In this document: positions 1 through 8,438 of the stretch, one piece after another
Numbering within the stretch: position 1 is the stretch's first letter
Layout: the number at the start of each line of letters is the position of its first letter
Origin: Lachnospiraceae bacterium
GTDB lineage: Bacteria; Bacillota; Clostridia; Lachnospirales; Lachnospiraceae
NCBI GenBank assembly: GCA_024696945.1
Contig: JAILGF010000072.1
Span: 1 to 50,562 of the forward strand
Length of the DNA: 50,562 nucleotides
Reading direction: 5' to 3'
Notes under the pieces: generated by a model
What the model saw: only the letters and a program-made list of their open reading frames with translations
Told to the model about the DNA's origin: nothing
Database searches by the model: none
Translations under genes and position numbers: made by a program

Positions 1-1
1 T

Positions 2-2401
2 CAGAAGGGTAATGCTCCCGAGGAAAGAAAGCTTCAGAGGCTTTTCAGAAACGAAACAGCTTCCAGACTTATCAAGCGTTGTAATGACTTCGGTGCCGGC
101 GGAGTATCCGTTGCCATAGGCGAACTTGCAGACGGTCTTGATATCGACCTTAATGCAGTACCCAAGAAATACGACGGTCTTGACGGAACAGAGCTTGCCA
201 TCTCCGAGTCACAGGAGAGAATGGCGGTAGTAGTTGCCGCTGAGGATAAAGAGAAATTCATGGCTCTGTGTGCAGCTGAAAACCTTGAAGCTACTCATGT
301 TGCTACCGTTACCGAGGAAAAGCGCTTACGCATGCATTGGAACGGTGCTACCATCGTTGATATCTCACGTGAGTTCCTTAATTCAAACGGTGCAGAAAAG
401 CATATCAATATTGAAACCGCTGCAAAGGCAGATTTTGAAAAGACCTATCCTCTTTATACAAAGGAGAGCCTGACAAATCCTGCTATCAAGCCTGTTGATT
501 TAACAGCGGACCCTGAAAAGTTATCATTTACAGAAAAATATAATACTCTTGCAGGCGACCTTAATGTCTGCTCAAAGCAGGGCCTTTCAGAGCGTTTTGA
601 CTCCACCATCGGTGCAGGTACAGTGCTTATGCCTTTCGGCGGCAAGAACCAGATAACACCTATCCAGACTATGGTTCAGAAGATTTCCGTTGAGAAGAAG
701 CATACCAATACCTGTTCACTCATGTCCTGGGGTTACAATCCTTTCATCACTGAGAAGTCACCTTATCATGGTTCATATTTAGCAGTTACTGAGTCCATTG
801 CAAAGCTTATTGCTACAGGTGCTGAGTACAAGGATATATATCTTACATTCCAGGAGTTCTTTGAGAAGCCCATGAAGGAAAGCAAGCGCTGGGGCAAGCC
901 TTTATGTGCACTGCTCGGAGCATTAAAGGCTCAGCTTGATTACGAGGCAGCAGCCATCGGCGGAAAGGACTCCATGAGCGGATCCTTTGAAAAGCTTGAT
1001 GTTCCTCCTACACTTGTAAGCTTCGCAGTAACCACAACCAAAATCGGGAATATCATCTCACCTGAATTCAAGGCTCCTTTAAACAATGTTTACCTCTTAG
1101 AGCCCGAAAGAGATGAAAACGGAATCCCTACACCCGATTCCATGAAGAAGAATTTCGAGATCATCCACAAGTGCAATCAGATGGCAGGCATCAAGGCTAT
1201 GTATACTCCAGGCATCGGCGGTATCGCAGAAGCTGTTATGAAGATGTGCTTCGGTAACAGCATCGGATTCAGATATGCAGATTCAATTACCGAAAAGGAT
1301 ATCTTCTCATACAGCTACGGTTCATTTATTATAGAAGTAAGTGATGCTATCGAGAGAAAGAACCTTGTTTCAGAGCTTACCGAAAATGCAAGGATCTTAG
1401 GACGTACAGAGGAAGAGGCAACCATTTTCTTTGGAAATGAAAAGATTGCTCTTGATGATCTTCTGAAAGTATATAACGGTAAATTAGAGCCCGTATTCCC
1501 TATGGAGACTGCTTCTGTAGAGAAGAAGACTTATGAAAAGTTAGATTATAATAAGGACTTTACAAGGATCAGCTACTCAGGTCCCGCACTTAACGGTGCT
1601 AAGCCTAAGATCCTTATCCCCGCATTCCCCGGAACAAACTGCGAGTTTGATTCTGCAAAGGCTGCAAGGGATGCCGGATTTGAGCCTGAGATCATAGTAA
1701 TAAAGAACCTGACAGCTGAAGCGATTACCGATTCCGTTAATTACTTTGCAGATGCTGCTAAAACAGCTCAGGGAATCTTCCTTCCCGGCGGATTCTCCGG
1801 CGGTGACGAGCCCGACGGTTCAGCTAAGTTCATCATTGCATTCCTTCGTAACCCCAAGGTTACTGAGGCTGTTGAGAACCTGCTATACAAGAACGACGGA
1901 CTTATGTGCGGTATCTGTAACGGCTTCCAGGCACTCTTAAAGTCAGGCCTGCTGCCTTACGGTCACATCATCGAAACTGATGAGAACAGCGCTACACTTA
2001 CCTTCAACACCATCGGCCGCCACCAGTCAAAGCAGGTACGCACACGTATTTGTTCAACTAAGTCTCCTTGGCTGTCGCTGGCTAAGGTTGGAGATATTTA
2101 CAATGTTCCTATCTCACATGGTGAGGGACGTTTCTTCTGTGATGAGGCTCAGATTAAGAAGCTCGCTGAAAACGGACAGATCGCTACCCAGTATGTAGAC
2201 CTTGCAGGCAATCCTACAAGTGATATAGCGTTTAACCCGAACAATTCTGCATTCGCAATTGAGGGTATTACCTCTCCTGATGGCAGGATCTTCGGTAAGA
2301 TGGGACACTCCGAGCGTTACGATAAGGGCCTGTACAAGAACGTAGCCGGAAACTATGAGATCAACATGTTTAAGGCTGCTGCTAATTACTTCAAAAACTA
2401 A
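2..2401 (+). CDS. purL: Phosphoribosylformylglycinamidine synthase, 3' part (N-terminus outside window)
   Basis: This is the C-terminal 799 residues of the large single-chain FGAM synthase, which makes FGAM from FGAR, ATP and glutamine in purine synthesis. The frame is open from base 2, so the first internal ATG (221) is not the start. An AIRS-type domain comes first (GAGGVSVAIGELADGLD, then KDSMSG). A C-terminal class I glutaminase domain follows (PAFPGTNCEFD, nucleophile Cys in MCGICNGFQ, His and Glu in ISHGEGRF). Fusion of synthase and glutaminase is the long form common in Clostridia and Proteobacteria, unlike the B. subtilis PurS/L/Q split. It ends just before a strong terminator and is convergent with metG. 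Confidence 0.97.
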   Translation, partial: QKGNAPEERKLQRLFRNETASRLIKRCNDFGAGGVSVAIGELADGLDIDLNAVPKKYDGLDGTELAISESQERMAVVVAAEDKEKFMALCAAENLEATHVATVTEEKRLRMHWNGATIVDISREFLNSNGAEKHINIETAAKADFEKTYPLYTKESLTNPAIKPVDLTADPEKLSFTEKYNTLAGDLNVCSKQGLSERFDSTIGAGTVLMPFGGKNQITPIQTMVQKISVEKKHTNTCSLMSWGYNPFITEKSPYHGSYLAVTESIAKLIATGAEYKDIYLTFQEFFEKPMKESKRWGKPLCALLGALKAQLDYEAAAIGGKDSMSGSFEKLDVPPTLVSFAVTTTKIGNIISPEFKAPLNNVYLLEPERDENGIPTPDSMKKNFEIIHKCNQMAGIKAMYTPGIGGIAEAVMKMCFGNSIGFRYADSITEKDIFSYSYGSFIIEVSDAIERKNLVSELTENARILGRTEEEATIFFGNEKIALDDLLKVYNGKLEPVFPMETASVEKKTYEKLDYNKDFTRISYSGPALNGAKPKILIPAFPGTNCEFDSAKAARDAGFEPEIIVIKNLTAEAITDSVNYFADAAKTAQGIFLPGGFSGGDEPDGSAKFIIAFLRNPKVTEAVENLLYKNDGLMCGICNGFQALLKSGLLPYGHIIETDENSATLTFNTIGRHQSKQVRTRICSTKSPWLSLAKVGDIYNVPISHGEGRFFCDEAQIKKLAENGQIATQYVDLAGNPTSDIAFNPNNSAFAIEGITSPDGRIFGKMGHSERYDKGLYKNVAGNYEINMFKAAANYFKN

Positions 2402-2419
2402 CAATTAATCGGCATTTAA

Positions 2420-2456
2420 AAAGCCTCCCGGATGTTGTTTCCGGGAGGCTTTAATT
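2420..2456 (+). terminator. Rho-independent terminator after purL
   Basis: A 13-bp stem (AAAGCCTCCCGGA at 2420-2432 with its complement at 2440-2452) and a short loop are followed by a T-rich stretch. It lies 19 bases after the purL stop and probably also serves convergent metG. Confidence 0.9.
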
Positions 2457-2493
2457 TAGTGGGGTCAGACCCAATTTAGTGGGGTCAGACCCC
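2453..2493. repeat. Tandem copy of a 20-bp unit carrying GGGGTCAGACCC
   Basis: Two adjacent 20-bp direct repeats (2453-2472 and 2473-2492) each carry the odd palindrome GGGGTC-A-GACCC(C). The second copy covers the stop codon of metG (2485-2487). More copies are at 5433-5445 (variant), 5456-5468 and 9625-9637. Confidence 0.85.
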
Positions 2494-4125
2494 ATTTTGG
2501 GCATTATAAGCTTCAATTTCTGCTTGCTCCGCATTATATTCGGCTGCCTGCTTAGCCTTTATAACTTCAACCTTTTCAAGGACTTCTTTTATATCCATCC
2601 TGGCAAATAATATTTCAGTTTTTTCGGTAACCTTGGTCCCGGAAGGATAAAGCCCGAACTCGCCTAAGGTATCATATTCCCTTGAAGGTACATTCAACTG
2701 CTTTAATATGTTTTCCGAAGTATCCGGTAAAAAAGCTTTTAGCAGTTCAGCACCGATGCTGATACTTTCTGTCAGATTGTATAAAACCTCCTTCAGCCTG
2801 TCTTTCTTAGCCTCATCCTTGGCCAATATCCACGGGGTGGTCTCATCGATATACTTGTTACAGCGTTTGAAGAGATTAAAGATTTCTGTAATGGCATCTG
2901 CCACATGGAGTCCTTCCATATCAGACTCCACCGCTGCCTTTATCCCGGTAACTACTGAGAGCAGGTCATCATCTATACTCTCCTTGCCCCCTGTTCTTTC
3001 AACCATGCCATCGAAATACTTGTTTGTCATGGAAATTGTCCTGTTCACCAGATTCCCCAGTACATTTGCCAGGTCGGAATTTAGCCGTTCCACAACTAAC
3101 TCCCAAGTGATCACTCCGTCATTTTCAAAAGGCATCTCGTGAAGTACAAAATATCTTACGACATCGATGCCGAAAAGGGAGATTAGGTCGTCCGCATAGA
3201 TTACATTGCCCTTTGACTTGCTCATCTTTTCACCACCCTGAAGGAGCCAGGGATGTCCAAATATCTGCTTCGGAAGCGGTTCTCCCAGAGCCATCAGCCA
3301 TATCGGCCAGTAAATGGTATGGAATCTTATGATATCTTTTCCTATCAGATGAAGGTCCGCAGGCCAGAACTTCGCATATTTTTCATCACTGTTTCCATCC
3401 ACATTATAACCTAAGCCTGTGATATAATTAGTCAAGGCATCCATCCATACAAAGATGGTATGCCTGTCGTCAAAATCAACCGGAATACCCCATTTTACGG
3501 TAGTCCTTGATATACAAAGATCCTGAAGTCCGGGCAGAAGGAAATTGTTCATCATCTCATTTTTTCTGGATACAGGCTGTATGAATTCCGGATGGGAGTT
3601 GATATGTTCTATAAGCCTGTCGGCATATTTGCTCGATCTTAAAAAATATGCCTCTTCGCTTGCGGGATGCACTTCCCTTCCGCAGTCGGGACATTTTCCG
3701 TCCTTTAGCTGTGACTCGGTCCAGAAGGATTCACACGGAGTACAGTACATTCCCTGATATTTTCCTTTATATATATCGCCCTGGTCATAAAGCTTCTTAA
3801 ATATTTTCTGCATCTGGCTCACATGATACTCATTCGTGGTCCGGATGAAATTATCATAGGAAATATTTAAGTGATCACAGATATCTTTTATTTTCCCTAC
3901 GATAATATCCACATATTCCTTGGGTTCGATTCCTTTGATAGCAGCTTTTTCTTCAATCTTCAATCCATGTTCGTCGGTTCCCGTCTGGAAGAACACGTCA
4001 TAACCCTGCTGCCTTTTGTATCTTGCGATACTGTCGGCAAGTATTATCTCATATGTATTCCCGATATGGGGAACTCCCGAAGCGTAAGCTATCGCTGTTG
4101 TGATGTAATAAGGTTTCCTGCTCAT
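2485..4125 (-). CDS. metG: Methionyl-tRNA synthetase, short form without C-terminal tRNA-binding domain
   Basis: This class I enzyme charges tRNA-Met with methionine. The HIGH-type motif (HIGN, about residues 21-24), a four-Cys zinc knuckle (CTPC...CPDC) and KMSKS are all visible, followed by the helical anticodon-binding domain. At 546 residues it is roughly 100 shorter than the usual clostridial enzyme, which continues into a Trbp111/EMAPII-like dimerisation and tRNA-binding domain. Here the chain stops after an Ala/Glu-rich linker, and the last codons and stop lie in a GGGGTCAGACCCC repeat. The start has a good AAGGAGG. Expression is probably controlled by the T-box leader upstream. Confidence 0.96.
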   Translation of the reverse strand: MSRKPYYITTAIAYASGVPHIGNTYEIILADSIARYKRQQGYDVFFQTGTDEHGLKIEEKAAIKGIEPKEYVDIIVGKIKDICDHLNISYDNFIRTTNEYHVSQMQKIFKKLYDQGDIYKGKYQGMYCTPCESFWTESQLKDGKCPDCGREVHPASEEAYFLRSSKYADRLIEHINSHPEFIQPVSRKNEMMNNFLLPGLQDLCISRTTVKWGIPVDFDDRHTIFVWMDALTNYITGLGYNVDGNSDEKYAKFWPADLHLIGKDIIRFHTIYWPIWLMALGEPLPKQIFGHPWLLQGGEKMSKSKGNVIYADDLISLFGIDVVRYFVLHEMPFENDGVITWELVVERLNSDLANVLGNLVNRTISMTNKYFDGMVERTGGKESIDDDLLSVVTGIKAAVESDMEGLHVADAITEIFNLFKRCNKYIDETTPWILAKDEAKKDRLKEVLYNLTESISIGAELLKAFLPDTSENILKQLNVPSREYDTLGEFGLYPSGTKVTEKTEILFARMDIKEVLEKVEVIKAKQAAEYNAEQAEIEAYNAQNGV

Positions 4126-4140
4126 ATGCTTTCCCTCCTT

Positions 4141-4423
4141 GTAAAATAAAAATAACTCCCGTCTTAATTAAAGACGAGAGTCTGACTCACGTGGTACCAC
4201 TTTAATTCACTTCTGCTTCACAGCAAAAGCCTTAGCAACTGTCCATCAACAGTCCTCACTGTAACGGGTGAACCCGTCGAAACCTAAGATATTTCCTCGG
4301 CTCCGCAGCTCCGGGACCATTTTCAGCCATCTCTTTGCCATCCGCTCTCAGCATACGCGGACTCTCTGTGGACATCCTTACAGCTTACTCTTCCCTTCAT
4401 TGCCTTTGGTATCAATTTAGTTT
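4141..4423 (-). promoter_or_regulatory. T-box leader of metG
   Basis: On the minus strand the leader holds the T-box core AAAGTGGTACCACG (about 4189-4203), matching the UGGNACC element that pairs with the uncharged tRNA 3' end. It is followed by a terminator hairpin (4153-4183) and a T-run (4141-4153). Stem I with an AGAGA element lies upstream. An ATG specifier fits metG, but I could not place it with certainty. Uncharged tRNA-Met should favour antitermination. Confidence 0.88.
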
Positions 4424-4428
4424 ATATA

Positions 4429-4457
4429 CTTATCTCACAAAAATTTATAATTGTCAA
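4429..4457 (-). promoter_or_regulatory. Promoter of the metG T-box transcript
   Basis: TTGACA (4452-4457), a 17-bp spacer and a GATAAG -10 (4429-4434), read on the minus strand just upstream of the T-box RNA. Confidence 0.6.
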
Positions 4458-4464
4458 GAGATTT

Positions 4465-5352
4465 TTAATCATAAAGATTCTTTTTTATCTTCTCATATAT
4501 CCTGCTAAAATCAACCTTGCATCTGCCTTCCCATATACCTACGGGGATTTTGTCCATAAACGAGTATTCTATCGGCGTATCAGATTTTTCAAAGAAATAT
4601 ACTCGGATCTTCAGTTCTCTCGGCATGACAATCCAATACTCCCTTACCCCTGCATTCCTGTATTTATACAGTTTTCGCATAGTATCATGATATCGTGTCG
4701 AAGGCGAAAGGATCTCTATGACTAAGTCCGGAGCACCGAAAATACATTTTTCTTCATCTTTGTTTTCATCACACAGGACAAAAACATCCGGCTGCACCAT
4801 GGTTTTCTCATCACAATCGAGCTGGACATCGGTCGGAGCCGCATATGTCTGACATGAGCCATTGTTAGCATCAATAAAAGCCTGTAGCGTCATTGCCAAA
4901 AACAATCTTATCTTCTGATGAGTTGTTGCAGGCGACGCCATATCATAGAATACACCGTCTATCAATTCAACTCTGATATCGGGGGGCAATGCATAGTAAT
5001 CATCTATGGTCTTATTTTTATAGTCGTCAGGCTGTAGGGCACCCGTCCCATTTGTAATAAACCCTTTTGGCTCTTCACAAACATAGTTTATATTCAGATC
5101 ATCAGCCATGCAGTCATCCATGTAACCGCCATCATTTAACTCTCTTTTTTTCGTCGTGGTTACTGCAGATTTCATGGACTTTAATGGTTCAAACACCTCT
5201 CGCAAAGCCTCTATAGTGGTTCTCCTTGGTGAAGTAGTAGTTCCACAGAAAACTTTTTGAACTGTACTAGCCGGTACGCCGGATTTCTCTGAGATATACT
5301 CATAGGAAAATCCATATTCCTTCTTTATCTCAAGCATTTCATTAATCGTCAT
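4465..5352 (-). CDS. XRE-type HTH domain fused to Uma2-family (DUF820) nuclease-like domain
   Basis: The 295-residue protein has an N-terminal helix-turn-helix (about residues 1-55, SYEYISEKSGVPASTVQKVF) and a variable linker. A Uma2/DUF820 domain follows (about 120-295), with ELIDGVFYDM, VQPDVFVLCD, APDLVIEILSPST and the YREYW-like segment. This is a PD-(D/E)XK-like fold with predicted endonuclease residues D and E present. Family function is unproven; stand-alone Uma2 proteins are abundant in cyanobacteria. I prefer the ATG at 5352 over GTG at 5361 because GGGAGG (5362-5367) directly abuts the GTG but sits 8-9 bases before the ATG. Upstream repeats suggest autoregulation. Confidence 0.85.
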   Translation of the reverse strand: MTINEMLEIKKEYGFSYEYISEKSGVPASTVQKVFCGTTTSPRRTTIEALREVFEPLKSMKSAVTTTKKRELNDGGYMDDCMADDLNINYVCEEPKGFITNGTGALQPDDYKNKTIDDYYALPPDIRVELIDGVFYDMASPATTHQKIRLFLAMTLQAFIDANNGSCQTYAAPTDVQLDCDEKTMVQPDVFVLCDENKDEEKCIFGAPDLVIEILSPSTRYHDTMRKLYKYRNAGVREYWIVMPRELKIRVYFFEKSDTPIEYSFMDKIPVGIWEGRCKVDFSRIYEKIKKNLYD

Positions 5353-5372
5353 TTGGTTCACCTCCCTTTTCT

Positions 5373-5416
5373 ATTTTATACCATTATATCTCATTTGTCA
5401 ATCATATTTATACCAT
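5373..5416 (-). promoter_or_regulatory. Promoter and paired direct repeats upstream of the XRE-Uma2 gene
   Basis: Minus-strand TTGACA (5396-5401), a 17-bp spacer and TAAAAT (5373-5378). The 10-mer TTTATACCAT occurs at 5375-5384 and again at 5407-5416, 32 bp apart and flanking the -35. It is a candidate operator for the HTH domain of the gene product. Confidence 0.55.
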
Positions 5417-5432
5417 ATTATGTCATTGTGAA

Positions 5433-5468
5433 GGGGCCTGACCCCATTCCATTATGGGGTCAGACCCC
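5433..5468. repeat. Two GGGGTCAGACCCC-type palindromes
   Basis: A variant GGGGCCTGACCCC (5433-5445) and a perfect GGGGTCAGACCCC (5456-5468). The second encodes the last residues (RGLTP) of the adjacent glycosylase gene, next to its stop codon. Confidence 0.8.
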
Positions 5469-5949
5469 GATTGATAACCTTCCATGCTTCTATCAATTTA
5501 TCAAGTGTCCATGCCGCATTGGCGGGAGATGTTGAGGGGAGACAAATGCTGTCCCTGTGGATCAGGGGAGCAGTGTACTTTTGAAACAAAGTATAGGCAG
5601 TTTTGCCGTTTGTAAAAATCTGTCTGATATCTGCAGTTCCGAGTATGGCCGTTAGATCATTCGGGACTGCATTTTTTATGCTCGCATCGGAGGAGCCCTC
5701 TATATCACAGGAAGCTATGACATCCCATGCTGCGATATGATGTTTTAAGAGAAATGATCTTTTTTCCGGAATGGTTGTAGGTACGGAGTCATTAAAAACT
5801 CCTGCCAACACTTTCCAATATCGGTTTTGCGGATGTCCATAGAAGAAACCGGCCTCTCTCGATTTTACGGAAGGAAAACTTCCAAGTATCAATATTCCTG
5901 AGTTTTTATCATATACCGGAGGGATTGGGTGAATTATATGCTGTAACAT
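5452..5949 (-). CDS. DNA-deoxyinosine glycosylase (uracil-DNA glycosylase superfamily, family 6-like)
   Basis: This 165-residue protein matches the hypoxanthine-DNA glycosylase branch of the UDG superfamily, which removes deaminated bases from DNA. Visible motifs are LILGSFPS (motif 1), GFFYGHPQNRYWK, SDASIKNAVPNDL and the C-terminal PSTSPANAAW (motif 2). The length is normal for the family. ATG 5949 has AAAGGAG seven bases upstream. The C-terminal tail is encoded by the GGGGTCAGACCCC repeat, so the last five residues are probably not conserved. It neighbours a guanine deaminase-like gene, but no shared operon is visible. Confidence 0.88.
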   Translation of the reverse strand: MLQHIIHPIPPVYDKNSGILILGSFPSVKSREAGFFYGHPQNRYWKVLAGVFNDSVPTTIPEKRSFLLKHHIAAWDVIASCDIEGSSDASIKNAVPNDLTAILGTADIRQIFTNGKTAYTLFQKYTAPLIHRDSICLPSTSPANAAWTLDKLIEAWKVINRGLTP

Positions 5950-6017
5950 AATAAAAGCTCCTTTTTTACATACCTTTTATAAGTCCTCTTATAACTCTTT
6001 TTAAAACGCCAAGCTTC

Positions 6018-6046
6018 ATTTTATAACTTGTTATAATTTTTGTCAA
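6018..6046 (-). promoter_or_regulatory. Promoter of the DNA glycosylase gene
   Basis: Minus-strand TTGACA (6041-6046), 17-bp spacer, TAAAAT (6018-6023). Confidence 0.6.
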
Positions 6047-6114
6047 AATCATTAGGGCAGTAGTACACCTAGTTTGGAATGTCAGGTACTATACGGTTAA
6101 ACGGTACATTTTAC

Positions 6115-6143
6115 TTGTGTTTCCGCTACAGATATGGTATAGT
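6115..6143 (+). promoter_or_regulatory. Promoter of the nucleoside deaminase gene
   Basis: TTGTGT (6115-6120), 17-bp spacer, TATAGT (6138-6143), about 45 bases upstream of the deaminase ATG. Confidence 0.6.
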
Positions 6144-6186
6144 CTTAACAAGAGTAGTTATAGAGTAATTTTGGAGAAAATATTAG

Positions 6187-6681
6187 ATGGAAAAATTAAA
6201 ACCAAAAAAGACGACTATCAAAGATATAATGAAGCTGGGGATTGAGGAAGCAAGAAAGACAATGAAGGAAAACCTCGGAGGTCCGTTTGGGGCGGTTATT
6301 GTTAAAGACGGTGAGGTTATTTCGGTATCCAGCAATCATGTTTTAGCCAATAATGACCCTACTGCTCATGGTGAGGTTATGGCTATCCGAGAAGCGTGTC
6401 AGAAATTAGGAACTTATGATCTGTCGGGATGTGAATTATACGCAACCGGATATCCGTGTCCTATGTGTTTATCCGCAGCAATCTGGGCAAATATCAAAAA
6501 GGTATATGTCTGCGGAATGCCGGAGGATGCAGAAGAGATCGGATTCAGGGATGATTTCATCTATCGTTTCATTTATGATAAAATGCAGGATAAAGATGTT
6601 CTTGAGATAATACCTACGGATAGGAAACCGGCTCAGAAGCTGTATGCCGAATACGCCAAAATGAATAAGACGATATATTAA
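6187..6681 (+). CDS. Guanine deaminase-like nucleoside/CMP deaminase family enzyme
   Basis: This is a 164-residue zinc deaminase of the cytidine/deoxycytidylate deaminase fold. The zinc site is HGE (the catalytic Glu in DPTAHGEVMAI) plus PCPMC. The segment GGPFGAVIVKDG and the tail GFRDDFIYR closely resemble B. subtilis GuaD, which converts guanine to xanthine. The motif is HGE rather than HAE, a variation common in the family. Start ATG 6187 is preceded by GGAGA. It shares a bidirectional terminator with guaB. Guanine is the most likely substrate, but other purines or nucleosides cannot be excluded. Confidence 0.85.
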   Translation: MEKLKPKKTTIKDIMKLGIEEARKTMKENLGGPFGAVIVKDGEVISVSSNHVLANNDPTAHGEVMAIREACQKLGTYDLSGCELYATGYPCPMCLSAAIWANIKKVYVCGMPEDAEEIGFRDDFIYRFIYDKMQDKDVLEIIPTDRKPAQKLYAEYAKMNKTIY

Positions 6682-6683
6682 AA

Positions 6684-6718
6684 ATAAGGACTGACCGTTT
6701 TGGCCAGTCCTTAAAATT
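6684..6718. terminator. Bidirectional terminator between deaminase and guaB
   Basis: AAGGACTG(A)CC pairs with GGCCAGTCCTT around a short loop, with A-rich and T-rich flanks, between two convergent genes. Confidence 0.85.
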
Positions 6719-6722
6719 TATC

Positions 6723-8234
6723 TTAGTGCTGTGATCCGCCGGGAGTGTTGTGGAGGATAACATCGTGATATCCACCCTCAACGATAGAGGTTGCGGATAC
6801 AAGAGTGATCTTAGCATCACGCTGCAGCTCAGGGATGGTAAGCACACCGCAGTTGCACATGGTTGACTTTACTTTGTAAAGTGACTTAGCAACATTGTCC
6901 TTCAGAGGACCTGCATAAGTTACGTATGAATCAACACCTTCCTCGAAGCTGAGCTTTGCCTTGCCGCCAAGGTCGTATCTCTGCCAGTTACGTGCTCTGT
7001 TGGAACCCTCGCCCCAGTACTCTTTTACATACTGTCCGTTAACCATGAGCTTGCTTGTAGGGCTCTCATCGAAACGAGCGAAGTAACGGCCGAGCATGAT
7101 GAAGTCTGCACCCATAGCAAGTGCTAAGGTCATATGGTAGTCGTGAACGATACCGCCGTCTGCACAGATCGGAACGTAGATTCCTGTTTCTTTGTAGTAC
7201 TCGTCACGTGCCTTAGCTACCTCGATAACTGCTGTAGCCTGGCCGCGGCCGATACCCTTCTGCTCACGGGTGATACAGATCGATCCGCCGCCGATACCGA
7301 TCTTAACGAAATCGGCACCTGCTTTTGCAAGGAACATGAAGCCGTCGCGGTCAACAACATTACCAGCACCGACCTTTACGCTGTCACCGAATTTCTCACG
7401 GATGAAGGAAAGGGTCTTTTCCTGCCAGCATGTGTAACCTTCTGAGGAGTCAATACAGAGAACATCTGCACCGGCTTCAACAAGAGCGGGAACACGCGTC
7501 TCATAGTCAAGGGTATTAATACCTGCGCCGACCATATATCTTTTCTTTGAATCAAGTAATTCGTTGGGGTTGGATTTATGTTCAGAATAATCCTTACGGA
7601 ATACCATATATTTAAGGCATCCGTTTTCATCGATCAGAGGAAGGGAATTAAGCTTGTTATCCCAGATGATATCGTTTGCTTCCTTTAATGTAGTGGTATC
7701 GGGAGCTGTGACAAGGCTTTCGAAAGGAGTCATGAAACTCTTTACCTGAAGAGTTGTTTCCATACGGCTTACACGGTAATCACGGCTGGTAACTATACCG
7801 AGAAGCTTTCCGTGTGCGGTACCGTCGCTTGTTATTGCAATGGTATTATGTCCGTTCTTTTCAACGAGATCGAGAACATCCTGAAGAGTATCGTCTTCTT
7901 TAAGATTTGAATCACTTACTACAAAACCTGCTTTGTAACCTTTTACTTTTGCTACCATGGCTGCTTCGTCTTCAATTGACTGAGAGCCATAGATAAATGA
8001 CATTCCGCCTTCCTTTGCCAGTGCTATAGCCATGGTATCGTTTGATACGGACTGCATGATAGCTGAAACCAAGGGAATGTTAAGAGAAATAGGAGATTCC
8101 TCAGAGCCCTTTCTGAATTTTACAAGGGGCGTGCGGAGTGAAACATTTGCAGGGATGCAGTCGGGTGATGTGTATCCCGGAACTAAAAGGTACTCGCTGA
8201 AAGTGTGTGAAGGTTCTTCAAAAAAGTAAGCCAT
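6723..8234 (-). CDS. guaB: Inosine-5'-monophosphate dehydrogenase
   Basis: The 503-residue enzyme oxidises IMP to XMP with NAD+, the committed step to GMP. The barrel surrounds a CBS-pair region (about 95-220, with [21 protein letters not shown]). The catalytic loop [20 protein letters not shown] carries the active Cys, and the flap with the RY-type motif ([10 protein letters not shown]) is visible. The sequence around the start ([22 protein letters not shown]) is typical of a clostridial subfamily. ATG 8234 has AAAGGAGG. A strong promoter and a long leader with strong secondary structure precede it, which suggests leader-based control. Confidence 0.96.
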   Translation of the reverse strand: MAYFFEEPSHTFSEYLLVPGYTSPDCIPANVSLRTPLVKFRKGSEESPISLNIPLVSAIMQSVSNDTMAIALAKEGGMSFIYGSQSIEDEAAMVAKVKGYKAGFVVSDSNLKEDDTLQDVLDLVEKNGHNTIAITSDGTAHGKLLGIVTSRDYRVSRMETTLQVKSFMTPFESLVTAPDTTTLKEANDIIWDNKLNSLPLIDENGCLKYMVFRKDYSEHKSNPNELLDSKKRYMVGAGINTLDYETRVPALVEAGADVLCIDSSEGYTCWQEKTLSFIREKFGDSVKVGAGNVVDRDGFMFLAKAGADFVKIGIGGGSICITREQKGIGRGQATAVIEVAKARDEYYKETGIYVPICADGGIVHDYHMTLALAMGADFIMLGRYFARFDESPTSKLMVNGQYVKEYWGEGSNRARNWQRYDLGGKAKLSFEEGVDSYVTYAGPLKDNVAKSLYKVKSTMCNCGVLTIPELQRDAKITLVSATSIVEGGYHDVILHNTPGGSQH

Positions 8235-8383
8235 GTCATCCTCCTTTTATATGTGAAAAATTTTAAGATACCATTGAATAATCGCTTTATCATCCATATT
8301 CGAGTTAACGCTTTACCATGATAAAGCCTTCTTATAATGACAGTTTCCCTGCCCCTAGTACAGGGGCAGGGAATAAAATATTA
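8235..8383 (-). promoter_or_regulatory. Structured 5' leader of guaB
   Basis: The transcript from the promoter at 8390-8418 has a leader of about 150 nt. It contains a perfect 12-bp hairpin with a 5-nt loop (arms 8345-8356 and 8362-8373). It also holds two mutually exclusive pairings: a 10-bp inverted repeat GCTTTATCAT (8283-8292/8319-8328), and a shorter GCTTTA/TAAAGC hairpin using the same arm. No run of U follows, so a simple terminator is unlikely. I recognise no known riboswitch. Confidence 0.5.
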
Positions 8384-8389
8384 AACGCT

Positions 8390-8418
8390 ATTCTATAACA
8401 TATTTTTCATAAAGTCAA
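8390..8418 (-). promoter_or_regulatory. guaB promoter
   Basis: Minus-strand TTGACT (8413-8418), 17-bp spacer, TAGAAT (8390-8395). Confidence 0.75.
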
Positions 8419-8438
8419 GAACTTTTTGGAAAAATCTT

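Noticed and set aside
221..223. ATG as start of purL
   Set aside because: The frame is open to the window edge and encodes recognisable PurL sequence upstream of this ATG.
8345..8373. Perfect 12-bp hairpin taken as a terminator of the DUF6935-like gene
   Set aside because: It lies downstream of the guaB promoter and is not followed by a U-run in the minus-strand transcript.
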